Of a stretch of 64,000 nucleotides of DNA, positions 40,113 to 49,453 are shown piece after piece. Numbering within the stretch: the stretch's first letter is position 1; each line of letters starts with the position of its first letter. This DNA is from Gammaproteobacteria bacterium (GTDB lineage: Bacteria; Pseudomonadota; Gammaproteobacteria; SZUA-229). Under the pieces are notes generated by a model. That model searched no databases. It was given only the letters and a program-made list of their open reading frames with translations, and was not told the origin of the DNA. Where the stretch lies: contig JALWPK010000057.1 in the NCBI GenBank assembly GCA_026995045.1, forward strand, positions 1-64,000. Direction: 5' to 3'. The position numbers and the translations under genes are program-made.

Positions 40113-42299
40113 ATGAAATGGTTGCTTCGAATTGTGACAGGCGCGCTGCTGCTGGTCGCGCTGGCCGTGGGCGGCATCCTGCTGTTTGTCGACCCCAACG
40201 ATTACAAACCGCAAATTGCACAACAGGTGGAACAGGCCACCGGCAGGCAACTGAGTATTGGCGGCGAAATCGGCCTCAGCCTGTTGCCGCTCGGGCTGGA
40301 GCTGTCACAGGTGGAGCTGGCCAACGCCGAGGGCTTTGACGACCCGTACTTCGCCCGCATCAATTCGCTGGTCATCAAGGTCAAGCTGCTGCCGTTAATC
40401 AAACAGGAGCTGGCGATAGACGCGCTCAGTCTGGATGGCCTGTCCGTGTTTTTGCAGGTCAAAGCAAACGGCGAGAATAACTGGCAAGATCTGTCGTCCT
40501 CATCAACGGTTGCCGACAACGACACGACGGATGACGCAGCCTCGCCAGCAGCAGACCAGCGCGGCGCGCAATCACCGCTGGCCGCGCTTGCCGTCAATGG
40601 CATTGAAATCCGCAACGCGCAGGTGCAGTTCAATGACCAGAGCAGTGATCAGCTGATTCAGCTCAGCCGGCTCAATCTCACTACCGGCGATATTCGATTT
40701 GACCAGCCATTCGAGATGGAGCTGGGCGTTAATGTTGGCCAGCGCCAGGCCGGGCAACAGAACGCGGCGGATATTCATCTCAAAACCGCGATTACCATTG
40801 CCCGCTCGTTACAGCAGTTTGCGCTTGACGATATTCAGCTCGCCATCAAGGCAAAACTGCCCGCGCTGCAGCCGGAGCCTGTCAATGTGAGCCTGCGCGC
40901 CGGCAGCCAGATTGATCTCGCCGCGCAGCGAGTGGAAGTGCTAGATGCGGAAATCGACGCCATGTACACCACGCTGAAACTGCAGGCGACGATAGCAGAC
41001 TGGCGGAACAGTTTTCACATCAGCGGCAAACTGCAAACCGTGGACATCCAGCCGAAAGACTTGCTACAAAAACTGGCCATCGAGCTGCCGGAGATGCAGT
41101 CGCCCGAGGCCCTGTCGCGCGCAAAACTGGGCGCACAGTTTGACTTGCAGGATAACCGCCTCGCGCTGAAACCGCTGGAGCTGGTGTTCGACGGCAGTCA
41201 GCTCAAGGGGGAAGCGGATATCAATCTCGCCAGCATGGCGATTCGCTACCAGTTGCAACTCGACAAACTGAATGTCGATGACTATCTGCCGCCGCCACCT
41301 CCTGAATCGCAAACCGTCGAACTGGCGCAAACGCAAAACGAAGCCGCAAAGGCGGCGCCGGAACAGGATTTGCCAATACCGTTCGATGCGCTGGCCACGC
41401 TAGATTTACAAGGACGTTTTGGTATTGGCCAGTTACAGGTCGCCGGGCTGGATATCAGCGAGTTGGACATCAACAGCAAGGCGCGCAATGGCGTCATCAC
41501 GCTAAGTCCGGTCAGTCTCAAGGTGCTGGAAGGCGCCATCACCGCTGACGCCACCGTCGATACACGCAAGCGTCAGCTCAAGGTGAAGCAAACCCTGAAA
41601 GCGGAAAACCTGCAAATTGCGGATATCACCAACCCCATTGTGGCGGCGTTGATACCCGATCAGAAAGTCGACATGCGCGGTACGGGCGGGCTGTACGCTG
41701 ATGTCAGCACACAGGGGCTGCGCATCAGCGCCTTGCAAAAGGCGCTCAACGGCAAGGCCGGTTTCGAGTTCGACGATATTGACGCCAATGGACTGGATAT
41801 CGAGTATCTGGCGCGCGGCGTGATTGCCGATTACCTTGAATCGAAAAAACTGGAGGTCAAACCCGAGTGGCGCGGCAGTTACCAGCCCAAAAATGTCACC
41901 GCCTTTGATATCGTGAAAGCGGATTTTGCCATCCGCAACGGCGTGGCGACCACCAACAACTTTGTGATGGATTCAAAACGCATTGACGTCACCGGCAAGG
42001 GCAGCATCAACATACCGGAGCAGACGCTGGATATGGTCACGGTGACGGATCTCACCCCGCGCCAGCTCAAGACCACGGCGGAAAAAGTGCTGGACGAACC
42101 GTTGCCGGTTCACGTGTACGGCCCGTGGACAGCGCCGCAGGTTGACGTGGATACCGGGCCGATGAAAGCAGTGGTCGCGCGTCTGGCGAAACAAAAAGTG
42201 AAAGCCAGGGCGCGGGAAAAAGTCGAAACCAAAAAACAGCAGTTGCGCGATAAAACCCGCGACAAGCTGAAGGACAAACTCAAAAACCTGTTCCGCTAA
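40113..42299 (+). CDS. AsmA-family inner-membrane protein
   Basis: This 728-residue protein has one N-terminal membrane anchor (VTGALLLVALAVGGILLFVD), then the AsmA domain (VEQATGRQLSIGGEIGLSLL, FARINSLVIKVKLLPLIKQE) and the C-terminal AsmA_2 region (GSINIPEQTLDMVTVTDLTP), ending in a Lys/Arg-rich tail. AsmA-like proteins form periplasm-spanning lipid-transport bridges. The stop overlaps mutY by one base (TAATG); asmA followed by mutY is a known gammaproteobacterial order. Confidence 0.88.
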   Translation: MKWLLRIVTGALLLVALAVGGILLFVDPNDYKPQIAQQVEQATGRQLSIGGEIGLSLLPLGLELSQVELANAEGFDDPYFARINSLVIKVKLLPLIKQELAIDALSLDGLSVFLQVKANGENNWQDLSSSSTVADNDTTDDAASPAADQRGAQSPLAALAVNGIEIRNAQVQFNDQSSDQLIQLSRLNLTTGDIRFDQPFEMELGVNVGQRQAGQQNAADIHLKTAITIARSLQQFALDDIQLAIKAKLPALQPEPVNVSLRAGSQIDLAAQRVEVLDAEIDAMYTTLKLQATIADWRNSFHISGKLQTVDIQPKDLLQKLAIELPEMQSPEALSRAKLGAQFDLQDNRLALKPLELVFDGSQLKGEADINLASMAIRYQLQLDKLNVDDYLPPPPPESQTVELAQTQNEAAKAAPEQDLPIPFDALATLDLQGRFGIGQLQVAGLDISELDINSKARNGVITLSPVSLKVLEGAITADATVDTRKRQLKVKQTLKAENLQIADITNPIVAALIPDQKVDMRGTGGLYADVSTQGLRISALQKALNGKAGFEFDDIDANGLDIEYLARGVIADYLESKKLEVKPEWRGSYQPKNVTAFDIVKADFAIRNGVATTNNFVMDSKRIDVTGKGSINIPEQTLDMVTVTDLTPRQLKTTAEKVLDEPLPVHVYGPWTAPQVDVDTGPMKAVVARLAKQKVKARAREKVETKKQQLRDKTRDKLKDKLKNLFR

Positions 42300-43360
42300 T
42301 GCGCCAGCGTTTCGCCACACGTCTGCTGCGCTGGTACGACGCACACGGTCGTCACGACTTGCCGTGGCAGAAAAATCGCACCCTGTATCGCGTCTGGGTG
42401 TCGGAAATCATGCTGCAGCAAACCCAGGTGAAAACCGTGATTCCGTACTATCAGCGTTTCATGCGGCGTTTTCCCAACCTCAAACAACTGGCCGCCGCCA
42501 CGCAGGATGAAGTGTTGCAGCACTGGGCCGGGCTGGGCTATTACTCGCGCGGGCGCAACCTGCACAAGGCGGCGGTGATGGTGGCCGAACAACACGGCGG
42601 CCGCCTGCCGCGCACGCTGGAAGGTTTGATGCAGTTACCCGGTATCGGGCGCTCCACTGCGGCGGCGATTCTGTCGCAGGCGCTGGATGTGCGCGAGACC
42701 ATACTGGATGGCAACGTCAAGCGCGTGCTGGCGCGCTATCATGCGGTTGACGGCTGGCCGGGCGACAAAAAAGTCGAGCAGCAGTTATGGCGATTGGCCG
42801 AGCAGCACACGCCACATCGGCGCAACGCCGACTACACCCAGGCAATCATGGATCTGGGCGCAACCCTGTGCCGGCGCAGCAAGCCACAGTGCCAGGCCTG
42901 CCCGCTGCAAGACGATTGCGTGGCTTTTGCGACTGACAGCGTCGCCAACTATCCGGGGCGCAAGCCCACCAGGGCGCTGCCGGTGAAACAATCGCGATTT
43001 TTGCTGCTGATGGCCGGGGATGGCTCGATATTGCTGGAAAAACGCCCGCCGAGCGGTATCTGGGGCGGCCTGTGGAGCCTGCCGGAAGCCGGCCCGGAAG
43101 ACGATATCGAACAGCTTTGCGCCAGCCGCTGGGGTCTGAACATCAGCAGCCAGCAAGCGCTGGACAGTTTCCGCCACACTTTCAGCCACTATCACCTGGA
43201 CATTACGCCGGTGTTGCTGCAACTGGACGCCTCGGCTGTGGGAGTGTGCGACGCGGCTGGCGCGCGCTGGCTGAACCCGGACGAGACGCGTCCGCCGGCG
43301 CTGGCCGCGCCGGTGAGCAGAATCCTGCAACAGCACGCCGGTTTGAAGGCGCAGCCTTAA
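42299..43360 (+). CDS. mutY: Adenine DNA glycosylase
   Basis: This 353-residue protein removes adenine paired with 8-oxoguanine. Visible are RHDLPWQKNRTLYRVWVSEI and MLQQTQVKTVIPYYQRFM (catalytic Glu region), the HhH LPGIGRSTAAAILS, the catalytic Asp in ILDGNVKRVLAR and the [4Fe-4S] cysteines in CRRSKPQCQACPLQDDC. The C-terminal NUDIX-like domain (LLLMAGDGSILLEKRP) recognises 8-oxoG. Starts in the last base of asmA. Confidence 0.95.
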   Translation: MRQRFATRLLRWYDAHGRHDLPWQKNRTLYRVWVSEIMLQQTQVKTVIPYYQRFMRRFPNLKQLAAATQDEVLQHWAGLGYYSRGRNLHKAAVMVAEQHGGRLPRTLEGLMQLPGIGRSTAAAILSQALDVRETILDGNVKRVLARYHAVDGWPGDKKVEQQLWRLAEQHTPHRRNADYTQAIMDLGATLCRRSKPQCQACPLQDDCVAFATDSVANYPGRKPTRALPVKQSRFLLLMAGDGSILLEKRPPSGIWGGLWSLPEAGPEDDIEQLCASRWGLNISSQQALDSFRHTFSHYHLDITPVLLQLDASAVGVCDAAGARWLNPDETRPPALAAPVSRILQQHAGLKAQP

Positions 43361-43407
43361 CTGCCTGATAAGTGCCTGAAAACTGGCGATTAAGCGACAT
43401 AATGGCC

Positions 43408-43436
43408 TTGACTAGCCGCAGACAAGTCTATTAAAT
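43408..43436 (+). promoter_or_regulatory. Sigma-70 promoter of tRNA-Phe
   Basis: TTGACT (43408-43413), a 17-base spacer and TTAAAT (43431-43436), followed by the GC-rich discriminator ACGCCCCTC, typical of stable-RNA promoters under stringent control. The start would be near 43444, giving a leader of about 87 bases. Confidence 0.65.
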
Positions 43437-43530
43437 ACGCCCCTCTGAAATCACGCGAACCGGCCATCAGGGTCATCGCGTACGGTATGGGCAAAAACCT
43501 GTCCTGCACCTTGGTTCTCGCCAGTTTTCT

Positions 43531-43606
<76 letters not shown>

Positions 43607-43730
43607 CCTTTTATTTGTTTTCTCCTTCTTTGCCACCAGTAACGTCCTTCCCTAACTTCACCAATCGAACTGCCGTGGCAGTTAGATTGCTCAGCGCATC
43701 CATGCGCCTCGCCCCTGCGGGGCTGACGCG

Positions 43731-43754
43731 AAAAATTGCTCCGGGCAATTTTTT
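43731..43754 (+). terminator. Terminator after tRNA-Phe
   Basis: AAAAATTGC (43731-43739) and GCAATTTTTT (43745-43754) around a five-base TCCGG loop form a perfect stem with a T-tract, about 125 bases after the tRNA. Confidence 0.75.
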
Positions 43755-43811
43755 CCGCCCCCGGTCAGGTTGGTATAAATATTTATTCTCAGTCCAGTTT
43801 CTGAAAACAGC

Positions 43812-43838
43812 TAAAGAATTCTCACGGCTTGCCGATAC
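43812..43838 (+). promoter_or_regulatory. Sigma-28 (FliA) promoter of the beta-propeller lipoprotein gene
   Basis: TAAAGAAT (43812-43819), an 11-base spacer and GCCGATAC (43831-43838) match the sigma-28 consensus TAAAGTTT-N11-GCCGATAA at 13 of 16 positions with exact spacing. The start would be near 43845, about 59 bases before ATG 43904. Confidence 0.65.
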
Positions 43839-43903
43839 GGTTCATGATGAACTGTTTTTAATCAGGCGGCCGGCTGTGTGCGGTCGCGGTAAGGTGAAGG
43901 CTT

Positions 43904-45262
43904 ATGACTGGCAAATTGAAAGTATATAAAGGGCGACCGAAGGGTCGGAACAGGGTTGTCAAACCGGCGATGGCGCTGGCGTTGGCGGCGGTTTTGTCTG
44001 CCTGCGAAGGGGTGGATGTGCCCGGTGATCAGGCCAATGAGCGGCTGTCAATCACCAACAATCAGGCGGCGCTGAATGCGCGTGTTACCTATGTTGACGA
44101 GGATGTGCTGATTGATGGCGGCTCCAGCGTGTTGCCCAAACCCAAGGCGGCGTTGATTGCCAACAATACTGGCAACGGCGTGGTGAAGGTGAAACTGGCC
44201 ACAGCGCAGGCCAAGGGTGCGAACAGCATCAAACTCAAGCTGAAAGCCTATCTGGCATCGCCTGAAGTGGAAGGCGAGCTGGTGCAGGCGACGGCGGTGA
44301 CGGTCAGCAAGGATGCGCGCAGTGCGGTCGTCAGTTACAACATGCGTGGCGCGCCGCGGCTGGGCGCGGTTGATCTGGTGACGTTCAAGAAGCGTTCGCG
44401 GCCGAAGTTGAGTTCGACCATACTGTTTTCGGATTCGGATATTAACTCGGTTACCGCGGACGGCGCCCAGGTGTACGCTGCGGTGGCGAGCGGCGCCCCG
44501 GAATTTACCGGACCGGCGGTGATGGAGCGTATTCGCATCAAGTACGACAAGATGATTCTGGATGATAATGCGCGCGTGCAGCTCAGCAGTTTTGCAGCGA
44601 CCAGCACGGTAGTCACCAAAAATGCGGTGTATGCAACCTCTGGTGATGGCGGGCATGTTGCCGCTTTTGATAAAGATACATTGGAAAAACTGGGCGAATA
44701 CCCGCTTGATGACGCGCGCTGGGTGGCGTGGGATAAAAAAGGCGGTCGCATCGTGGTGGCGCAGGGCACGCCGGGAAGACTGGCGGTGTTTGAGGAAGGC
44801 GTGTTCCCGGGCGGATCGATGAACCTGTTGAATACATTTGCCTTTCCTGGCGCCAACATCCCGGAATCCAAGTCAACCGTCGTGGTGGAAGGCGGCAAGG
44901 CTTTTATCGCGGCGGGCACGGATGGCGTGCAGATTATGTGTCTGGATGATGGTCAGATACTGGGCTCCGTACCGATTCCGGATCCGGCTTCGCTGGGGCT
45001 GGATCCGTCGGTTGTGGTCAGCAACTCCGTCAGTGTGGATGAACAACTGCTGTTTATTTCAAACGGCGAGGCAGGCGTTTATGTCGCCCGCGCGTCAGAT
45101 GATTTTGAAGATACCGGCTGCAACCAGACCTTCAGCCTGACCATACTGGGTAAACTGAAGTTTGGCGATCTGCAATCGGTTAACCATGTGGCGGTAGTCG
45201 ACAAATACCTGTTGATTGCCGCTGGCACAGGCGGGCTCAAGATAGTTGAAGTCAAAAAATAA
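43904..45262 (+). CDS. LVIVD-repeat/beta-propeller lipoprotein
   Basis: This 452-residue protein has a long basic N-region and the lipobox LSAC (Cys34). The mature part has repeating strands such as NAVYATSGDGGHVAAFDKDT, GGKAFIAAGTDGVQIMCLDD, LLFISNGEAGVYVARASDD and the closing LLIAAGTGGLKIVEVKK, the LVIVD-type beta-propeller pattern. It should sit on a membrane surface, probably the outer membrane. The start ATG 43904 has AAGGTGAAGG upstream. It faces the YaiO/GT2 operon and both units carry sigma-28-like promoters. Confidence 0.7.
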   Translation: MTGKLKVYKGRPKGRNRVVKPAMALALAAVLSACEGVDVPGDQANERLSITNNQAALNARVTYVDEDVLIDGGSSVLPKPKAALIANNTGNGVVKVKLATAQAKGANSIKLKLKAYLASPEVEGELVQATAVTVSKDARSAVVSYNMRGAPRLGAVDLVTFKKRSRPKLSSTILFSDSDINSVTADGAQVYAAVASGAPEFTGPAVMERIRIKYDKMILDDNARVQLSSFAATSTVVTKNAVYATSGDGGHVAAFDKDTLEKLGEYPLDDARWVAWDKKGGRIVVAQGTPGRLAVFEEGVFPGGSMNLLNTFAFPGANIPESKSTVVVEGGKAFIAAGTDGVQIMCLDDGQILGSVPIPDPASLGLDPSVVVSNSVSVDEQLLFISNGEAGVYVARASDDFEDTGCNQTFSLTILGKLKFGDLQSVNHVAVVDKYLLIAAGTGGLKIVEVKK

Positions 45263-45289
45263 TCGGACGGTGGGGTGACTGCTGCAATG

Positions 45290-45321
45290 GCCTGATGTGA
45301 GCAATCACATCAGGCTTTTTT
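45290..45321 (+). terminator. Terminator of the lipoprotein gene, inside the 3' end of the convergent glycosyltransferase gene
   Basis: GCCTGATGTGA (45290-45300), loop GCAA, TCACATCAGGC (45305-45315) and TTTTTT. The right arm also encodes the last codons and stop of the minus-strand gene. Confidence 0.9.
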
Positions 45322-46722
45322 ATCAACCGTCGAACGCCAGCTTGCTGCTCGTTCCATTTCACCCCATTTGTGGTCGGTCTTGAACATCCAGTCGAATATG
45401 CCTTTCACACGCCAGAGCGCGTTCAACTGACGATAGCCCAGGTTTTCGATGATGGCGACAATAAACAGCAGCAGAAGCTCGCCTGCATTGTTGCTGGTGC
45501 GGAATGACACTTCTTCCAGCGATAGCGAAATCACCGATATCAGCATGCCGAGTCCGACAGCGAGCAGGGTGAAGATGACAAAGAACTCGTTGGGCACCAG
45601 CCCGATAAAGAAAGCATAGGTAACAATGGCGAAGCCGGTTACTTCGAGCAGCGGGCCAAAACATTCAAACAGCAGGAAGAAAGGGAAAGCCAGCCAGGAA
45701 ACCGCCTTGCCGCGAGGATGAAACAGCAGCGGCAAATTGGATATCAGGCTTTCCGCCAGACCGATTTGCCAACGTATGCGCTGTTTTTTCAACACTGACA
45801 GTTTTTCAGGCGCTTCAGTCCAGCACACGGGGTCTGGCACAAAATGGATGCGATAAGGTTTGCCTTGCTCAATCATGGTGCGGTGCAGGCGCACCACCAG
45901 CTCCATGTCTTCGCCGATGCAGTCGGTGCGGTAGCCACCGGCCTCTATCACCACCTGTTTGCGGAATACGCCAAATGCGCCGGAGATAATCAGCAGCGCA
46001 TTCAGCGGCGTCCAGCCCAGTCGGCCGAACATGAAGGCGCGCAGGTATTCCACCACCTGAAACAGCGCCAGAATATTGCGCGACAGGCCGACTTTTTCAA
46101 TAAACCCGTCCTTGACAGTGCAGCCGTTGAGGATGCGCACCACACCGCCGCTGGCGATGGTCAGCGGGTCTTCGATAAACGGACGCACCACTTTTTTCAG
46201 GCTGTTGCGCTCCAGCACGGAATCCGCGTCGACACAGCAGAACAGGGGATAGTATGAGGCGTTTATGCCACAGTTGATTGAGTCAGCCTTGCCGCCATTG
46301 TGTTTGTCGACGATGCGAAGATTGGGGAAGTTGACAGAGCGGTATATGCCATTGACCTCCTGCGTATTGATTTGCACGCGATAGACTTCCGGGAAGGGCT
46401 TTAAATCAAACTCGTCAATCAGCACCTGCAAGGTGTCATCGGTTGAGCCATCATTGATGACGATGATTTCATATTCCGGATATTCCAGCTGCATCAGCGC
46501 GCGCACTGATGCGGCAATGGTGCTGGCTTCATTATAGGCGGGAACAATGATGGTGACGGGCGGCTCAAAGTCTGCGTGCAGCGGTGACAGCTCTTCCGTG
46601 CTGTGCGCTCGCATGAACCTGGGCAGATAAATCATCGAGCTGATGGTCAGCATCAGATAAATACTGTGCAGTCCGACAAAATAAAACAGGAACAGCCAGT
46701 TGAGTGAATCGACATATTGCAT
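45310..46722 (-). CDS. Processive family 2 glycosyltransferase
   Basis: This 470-residue membrane enzyme has an N-terminal helix, a GT2 domain with VIVPAYNEASTIAA, IINDGSTDD, the metal-binding CVDADSVL, the catalytic GEDMELVVRLHR, and the processivity motif KKQRIRWQIG. Three or more C-terminal helices follow. This set (D, DxD, ED, QxxRW) is that of BcsA/HasA/PgaC-type synthases making a beta-linked polymer from UDP-sugars in the inner membrane. It has no PilZ domain. It is the last gene of the four-gene operon and overlaps the HEAT gene by one base. Confidence 0.85.
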   Translation of the reverse strand: MQYVDSLNWLFLFYFVGLHSIYLMLTISSMIYLPRFMRAHSTEELSPLHADFEPPVTIIVPAYNEASTIAASVRALMQLEYPEYEIIVINDGSTDDTLQVLIDEFDLKPFPEVYRVQINTQEVNGIYRSVNFPNLRIVDKHNGGKADSINCGINASYYPLFCCVDADSVLERNSLKKVVRPFIEDPLTIASGGVVRILNGCTVKDGFIEKVGLSRNILALFQVVEYLRAFMFGRLGWTPLNALLIISGAFGVFRKQVVIEAGGYRTDCIGEDMELVVRLHRTMIEQGKPYRIHFVPDPVCWTEAPEKLSVLKKQRIRWQIGLAESLISNLPLLFHPRGKAVSWLAFPFFLLFECFGPLLEVTGFAIVTYAFFIGLVPNEFFVIFTLLAVGLGMLISVISLSLEEVSFRTSNNAGELLLLFIVAIIENLGYRQLNALWRVKGIFDWMFKTDHKWGEMERAASWRSTVDKKA

Positions 46723-47795
46723 TATGCATTACTCCATTGTTGTTCTGAAATGACCTGCTGCAGAATGTCGCGGGCATAACGGTCGCCAAGTTCGTGATAC
46801 AGCTGTTTGAGATGGTCAACACTGACAAAGGGCAGCTTCGCCAGTGACTGTGCGCTGCGGTAGCGCACCCACCACTCCGGGTCGGACATCAGTTTGACCA
46901 ACAGGTCGATATCTTCCGGCGCGCCCAGTCTGCCGAGTGTGTGCGCGACATGCAGACGGATAAACCATTCTGGATGTTCGGCGTGCTGGCGCGCCAGTTG
47001 CAGGCCATCGGCGTCGTTGGCGGCGTCTATACAGGCGGCGATAATGCGGCTGTCATGACTTTGGCCGAGTTTGATGCAAAGCTGCTTCAATGCCGGATCA
47101 AAATGACTGCTGCCAAGGAAGCTTAGAATGTGTGGAATATCATCATGCTTTGCAATGTTGAATGCGCGCTGCAGCAGTTCGCTGAGTTCTGAAGGTTTTG
47201 CCGAGTGCAACAACATGGCGACGCGAGCTGTCGGCCAGTCGCGGCGTTTGATGATGTGATGCACCAGAAACTGCATCGCGGCCTTGCTATCGATATCAAC
47301 CAGCGCCTGGGCGGCGGACAGGGAAAGAATGGAATGCTCATTGTGAACCAGGTCGACCAGCTTGTTCCAGACAGAAAAATCCTGCATCCGCCCGAGGGTA
47401 ACCACAGCCTGTAACTGATAGCGCATATTGCTGCTTTCAAAATACCGGTATGCAATCCGGTTGAGTTGCTTGTGATGCGCCAGAATTTGCAGTCTGGCGC
47501 GCGCGTCACCACGCACCAGTGAGTACAGCCGGTTCCACTCGGTGAGAAAAACATGGCGGTGCATGCGTTTCAGTTCTGGAACCTCATCCGGATAGGTCAC
47601 CATCAGTTTGGCCAGCACCGGCCGCCACAGCTGACGCGCCCTGTCATCAATGCGTTTTTTGTACACACCCACGATACGAAAGATGATGACCTGCATCAGC
47701 ATCAGAATCACCAGAGCGGTAATGGCGGCTACCCCGGAGGTGAGGTAGAACAGCACCGGGTCAGAAATCGAATTGAGCGCCGAGAACAAAACCAT
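46722..47795 (-). CDS. Membrane-anchored HEAT-repeat protein
   Basis: This 357-residue protein has an N-terminal membrane helix (VAAITALVILMLMQVIIFRI), then a cytoplasmic solenoid of HEAT-type helix pairs: MRYQLQAVVTLGRMQD, LSLSAAQALVDIDSKAAM, FIRLHVAHTLGRLGAPEDI, WWVRYRSAQSLAKLPF. Such repeats are protein-binding scaffolds. The gene starts 35 bases inside the end of the YaiO gene and overlaps the glycosyltransferase by one base, so the four genes are coupled. Likely partner or regulator of the synthase (inference). Confidence 0.8.
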   Translation of the reverse strand: MVLFSALNSISDPVLFYLTSGVAAITALVILMLMQVIIFRIVGVYKKRIDDRARQLWRPVLAKLMVTYPDEVPELKRMHRHVFLTEWNRLYSLVRGDARARLQILAHHKQLNRIAYRYFESSNMRYQLQAVVTLGRMQDFSVWNKLVDLVHNEHSILSLSAAQALVDIDSKAAMQFLVHHIIKRRDWPTARVAMLLHSAKPSELSELLQRAFNIAKHDDIPHILSFLGSSHFDPALKQLCIKLGQSHDSRIIAACIDAANDADGLQLARQHAEHPEWFIRLHVAHTLGRLGAPEDIDLLVKLMSDPEWWVRYRSAQSLAKLPFVSVDHLKQLYHELGDRYARDILQQVISEQQWSNA

Positions 47796-48981
47796 TGCGT
47801 GTATAAAAGTTGCCCTGTTTGTGATGAATGGCGGACCATGTCAGTGAGATGTTTTGTGTAATGGCATGGCGGCCATATAAGGAAACGGTGCTGACGTTGC
47901 TGACCGGGGGCGTCGTCGTGCCGTCGTATTCGACATCCTTGCCGTTCGCCAGCGCCAGTGAAACCGAATTCGCCGCGCCATAGCTTGCGCTGATAACGGC
48001 GCGCTGGTTGTGTCCGACGCCGGCATTGTCTACATCAATCAATCGATAGGTGTAGGCGAAACGGTAACGCGACCAGTAATACTCGCCGGTGAGGTGCAGT
48101 TGTTGACTGCTGGTGGCGGCAAAATTGGCGTACTGTGCGCCGGTATGCAGGTTGAAGCCATTGCTGAAGCGTTTGCTGACAATGGCTTCAACCCGGTTGC
48201 GCGCAATCACGCGTGCGGTTGGACTGATGCTGCCATTGAACGTGATGCTCCAGTCAGTCGCAAGCGGCATGCTGGCGCCGCCGGCCAGCTGCCAGTCGTT
48301 CAGATTAAAACGGTCAAATCTGTCGATCTGGATATGCCCGCTGCCTTGGCTGGTGTGGCCGGACAGAATTACGCTGGCCTGATTCCAGGCGGCGCGGTTG
48401 TTGCTGAGATTGTCGCGCCCTGCATGGGCGGCCAGGTAATAGCGGTCGTCATTCCGGGGGGCGTCGCGCGCGGGCAACCACTGCCGCCAGTCCTGTTGCG
48501 GGAAGCGCAGCTGCGCCTGCTGCAACAGGGTGTTGAAGGTATCGTCGGCGTTAAGTGTTTGCGCTTGCCTCGACAGCAGGCGGATTTGTTGTTTCCATAC
48601 CTCCAGATAATCCGGCGAGAGTTCGCGCGCATGTTGCAGGTCGGCCAGAGCGAGGCTGTCATTACCCATCCATTCATGCAGCCGCGCGCGCGCCAGCAGG
48701 ATGTCGCTGTTGTCGGGATGCGCATCGAGCAGCTGATTGAAAGCGCGCAGCGACTGCGCATGGTTGTTTTGCCAGGCCCACACTCTGGCCAGGGCAAATA
48801 GCGCTTCGCTGTCGTCGCCATGATGCTGCAGGTGAGTTTGCAGTAGGGTTTCAGCCTGTTGCAGTTGCTGGTTGCTGATGGCCTGCTGCGCCTGAGACAG
48901 GCAGCTGTCGTTGTCGGCAAAAGTGGCTGATGCGGATAATGCCGTTAGCAACAAGGACAGTGTCGGGACAGGGTGTTTCAT
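47761..48981 (-). CDS. YaiO-family outer-membrane protein with TPR-like front
   Basis: This 406-residue protein has a signal peptide (cleavage after TFA), an N-terminal TPR-like helical region (CLSQAQQAISNQQLQQAETL, ALFALARVWAWQNNHAQSLR, LLARARLHEWMGNDSLALAD) and a C-terminal beta-barrel (GFNLHTGAQYANFAATSSQQ, YYWSRYRFAYTYRLI) ending in GAQFDF, the Phe-terminated outer-membrane signature. In E. coli yaiO lies next to the GT2 gene yaiP. The layout resembles BcsC/PgaA-type exporters. Start ATG 48981 overlaps the regulator stop by four bases. Confidence 0.82.
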   Translation of the reverse strand: MKHPVPTLSLLLTALSASATFADNDSCLSQAQQAISNQQLQQAETLLQTHLQHHGDDSEALFALARVWAWQNNHAQSLRAFNQLLDAHPDNSDILLARARLHEWMGNDSLALADLQHARELSPDYLEVWKQQIRLLSRQAQTLNADDTFNTLLQQAQLRFPQQDWRQWLPARDAPRNDDRYYLAAHAGRDNLSNNRAAWNQASVILSGHTSQGSGHIQIDRFDRFNLNDWQLAGGASMPLATDWSITFNGSISPTARVIARNRVEAIVSKRFSNGFNLHTGAQYANFAATSSQQLHLTGEYYWSRYRFAYTYRLIDVDNAGVGHNQRAVISASYGAANSVSLALANGKDVEYDGTTTPPVSNVSTVSLYGRHAITQNISLTWSAIHHKQGNFYTRNGFVLGAQFDF

Positions 48982-49418
48982 GCCGCGCTGACCGAACCGG
49001 ATGCGCTGCCGGTTTTGCATTTGCGCAGCGCTTTTCGCACACGCGCCAGCAGCTCACCCGGCTGGAATGGCTTGACGATGTAATCATCCGCGCCGGCGTC
49101 CAGCGCCTTGACGATGTCTTTTTCCTGCGACTTGCCGGACACCATGATGATGGCGGTGTCACGCCAGCCCTGTTTGTCGCGAATGTGGCCAATCAGTTCG
49201 AAGCCGCTGACAAAGGGAATCATGATATCAAGCAGCGCAATGGTGAAGGGGGCATGGGTGTTGATGATATCCAGCGCCTGCTGGCCATCGTGCGCAACCG
49301 TTACCGCATAGCCTTCGCGTTGCAGCAAATATTCGAGCATGTAGGCGGTGACTTCGTCATCTTCGACCAGCAGGATGGAGGCTTGCTCTGCCCTGAAATT
49401 GTTGACCGGGGATTTCAT
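48978..49418 (-). CDS. Single-domain response regulator
   Basis: This 146-residue receiver has the acidic pair in ILLVEDDEV (Asp20, Asp21), phosphoacceptor Asp64 in ALLDIMIP, Ser/Thr in IIMVSGKS and the conserved Lys in DDYIVKPF, with no output domain after it. It is the first gene of the RR-YaiO-HEAT-GT2 operon. No sensor kinase is encoded in the window, so its input comes from elsewhere, and it probably acts by binding a partner such as the HEAT protein. Confidence 0.88.
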   Translation of the reverse strand: MKSPVNNFRAEQASILLVEDDEVTAYMLEYLLQREGYAVTVAHDGQQALDIINTHAPFTIALLDIMIPFVSGFELIGHIRDKQGWRDTAIIMVSGKSQEKDIVKALDAGADDYIVKPFQPGELLARVRKALRKCKTGSASGSVSAA

Positions 49419-49453
49419 GGATAGCGTTTTTATTAAATTTTTCAGTTATTTAT

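Noticed and set aside
43607-43811. A c-di-GMP or other riboswitch before the lipoprotein gene
   Set aside because: The stems present are explained by a terminator (43731-43754) and a short GC hairpin; no conserved riboswitch core was recognised.
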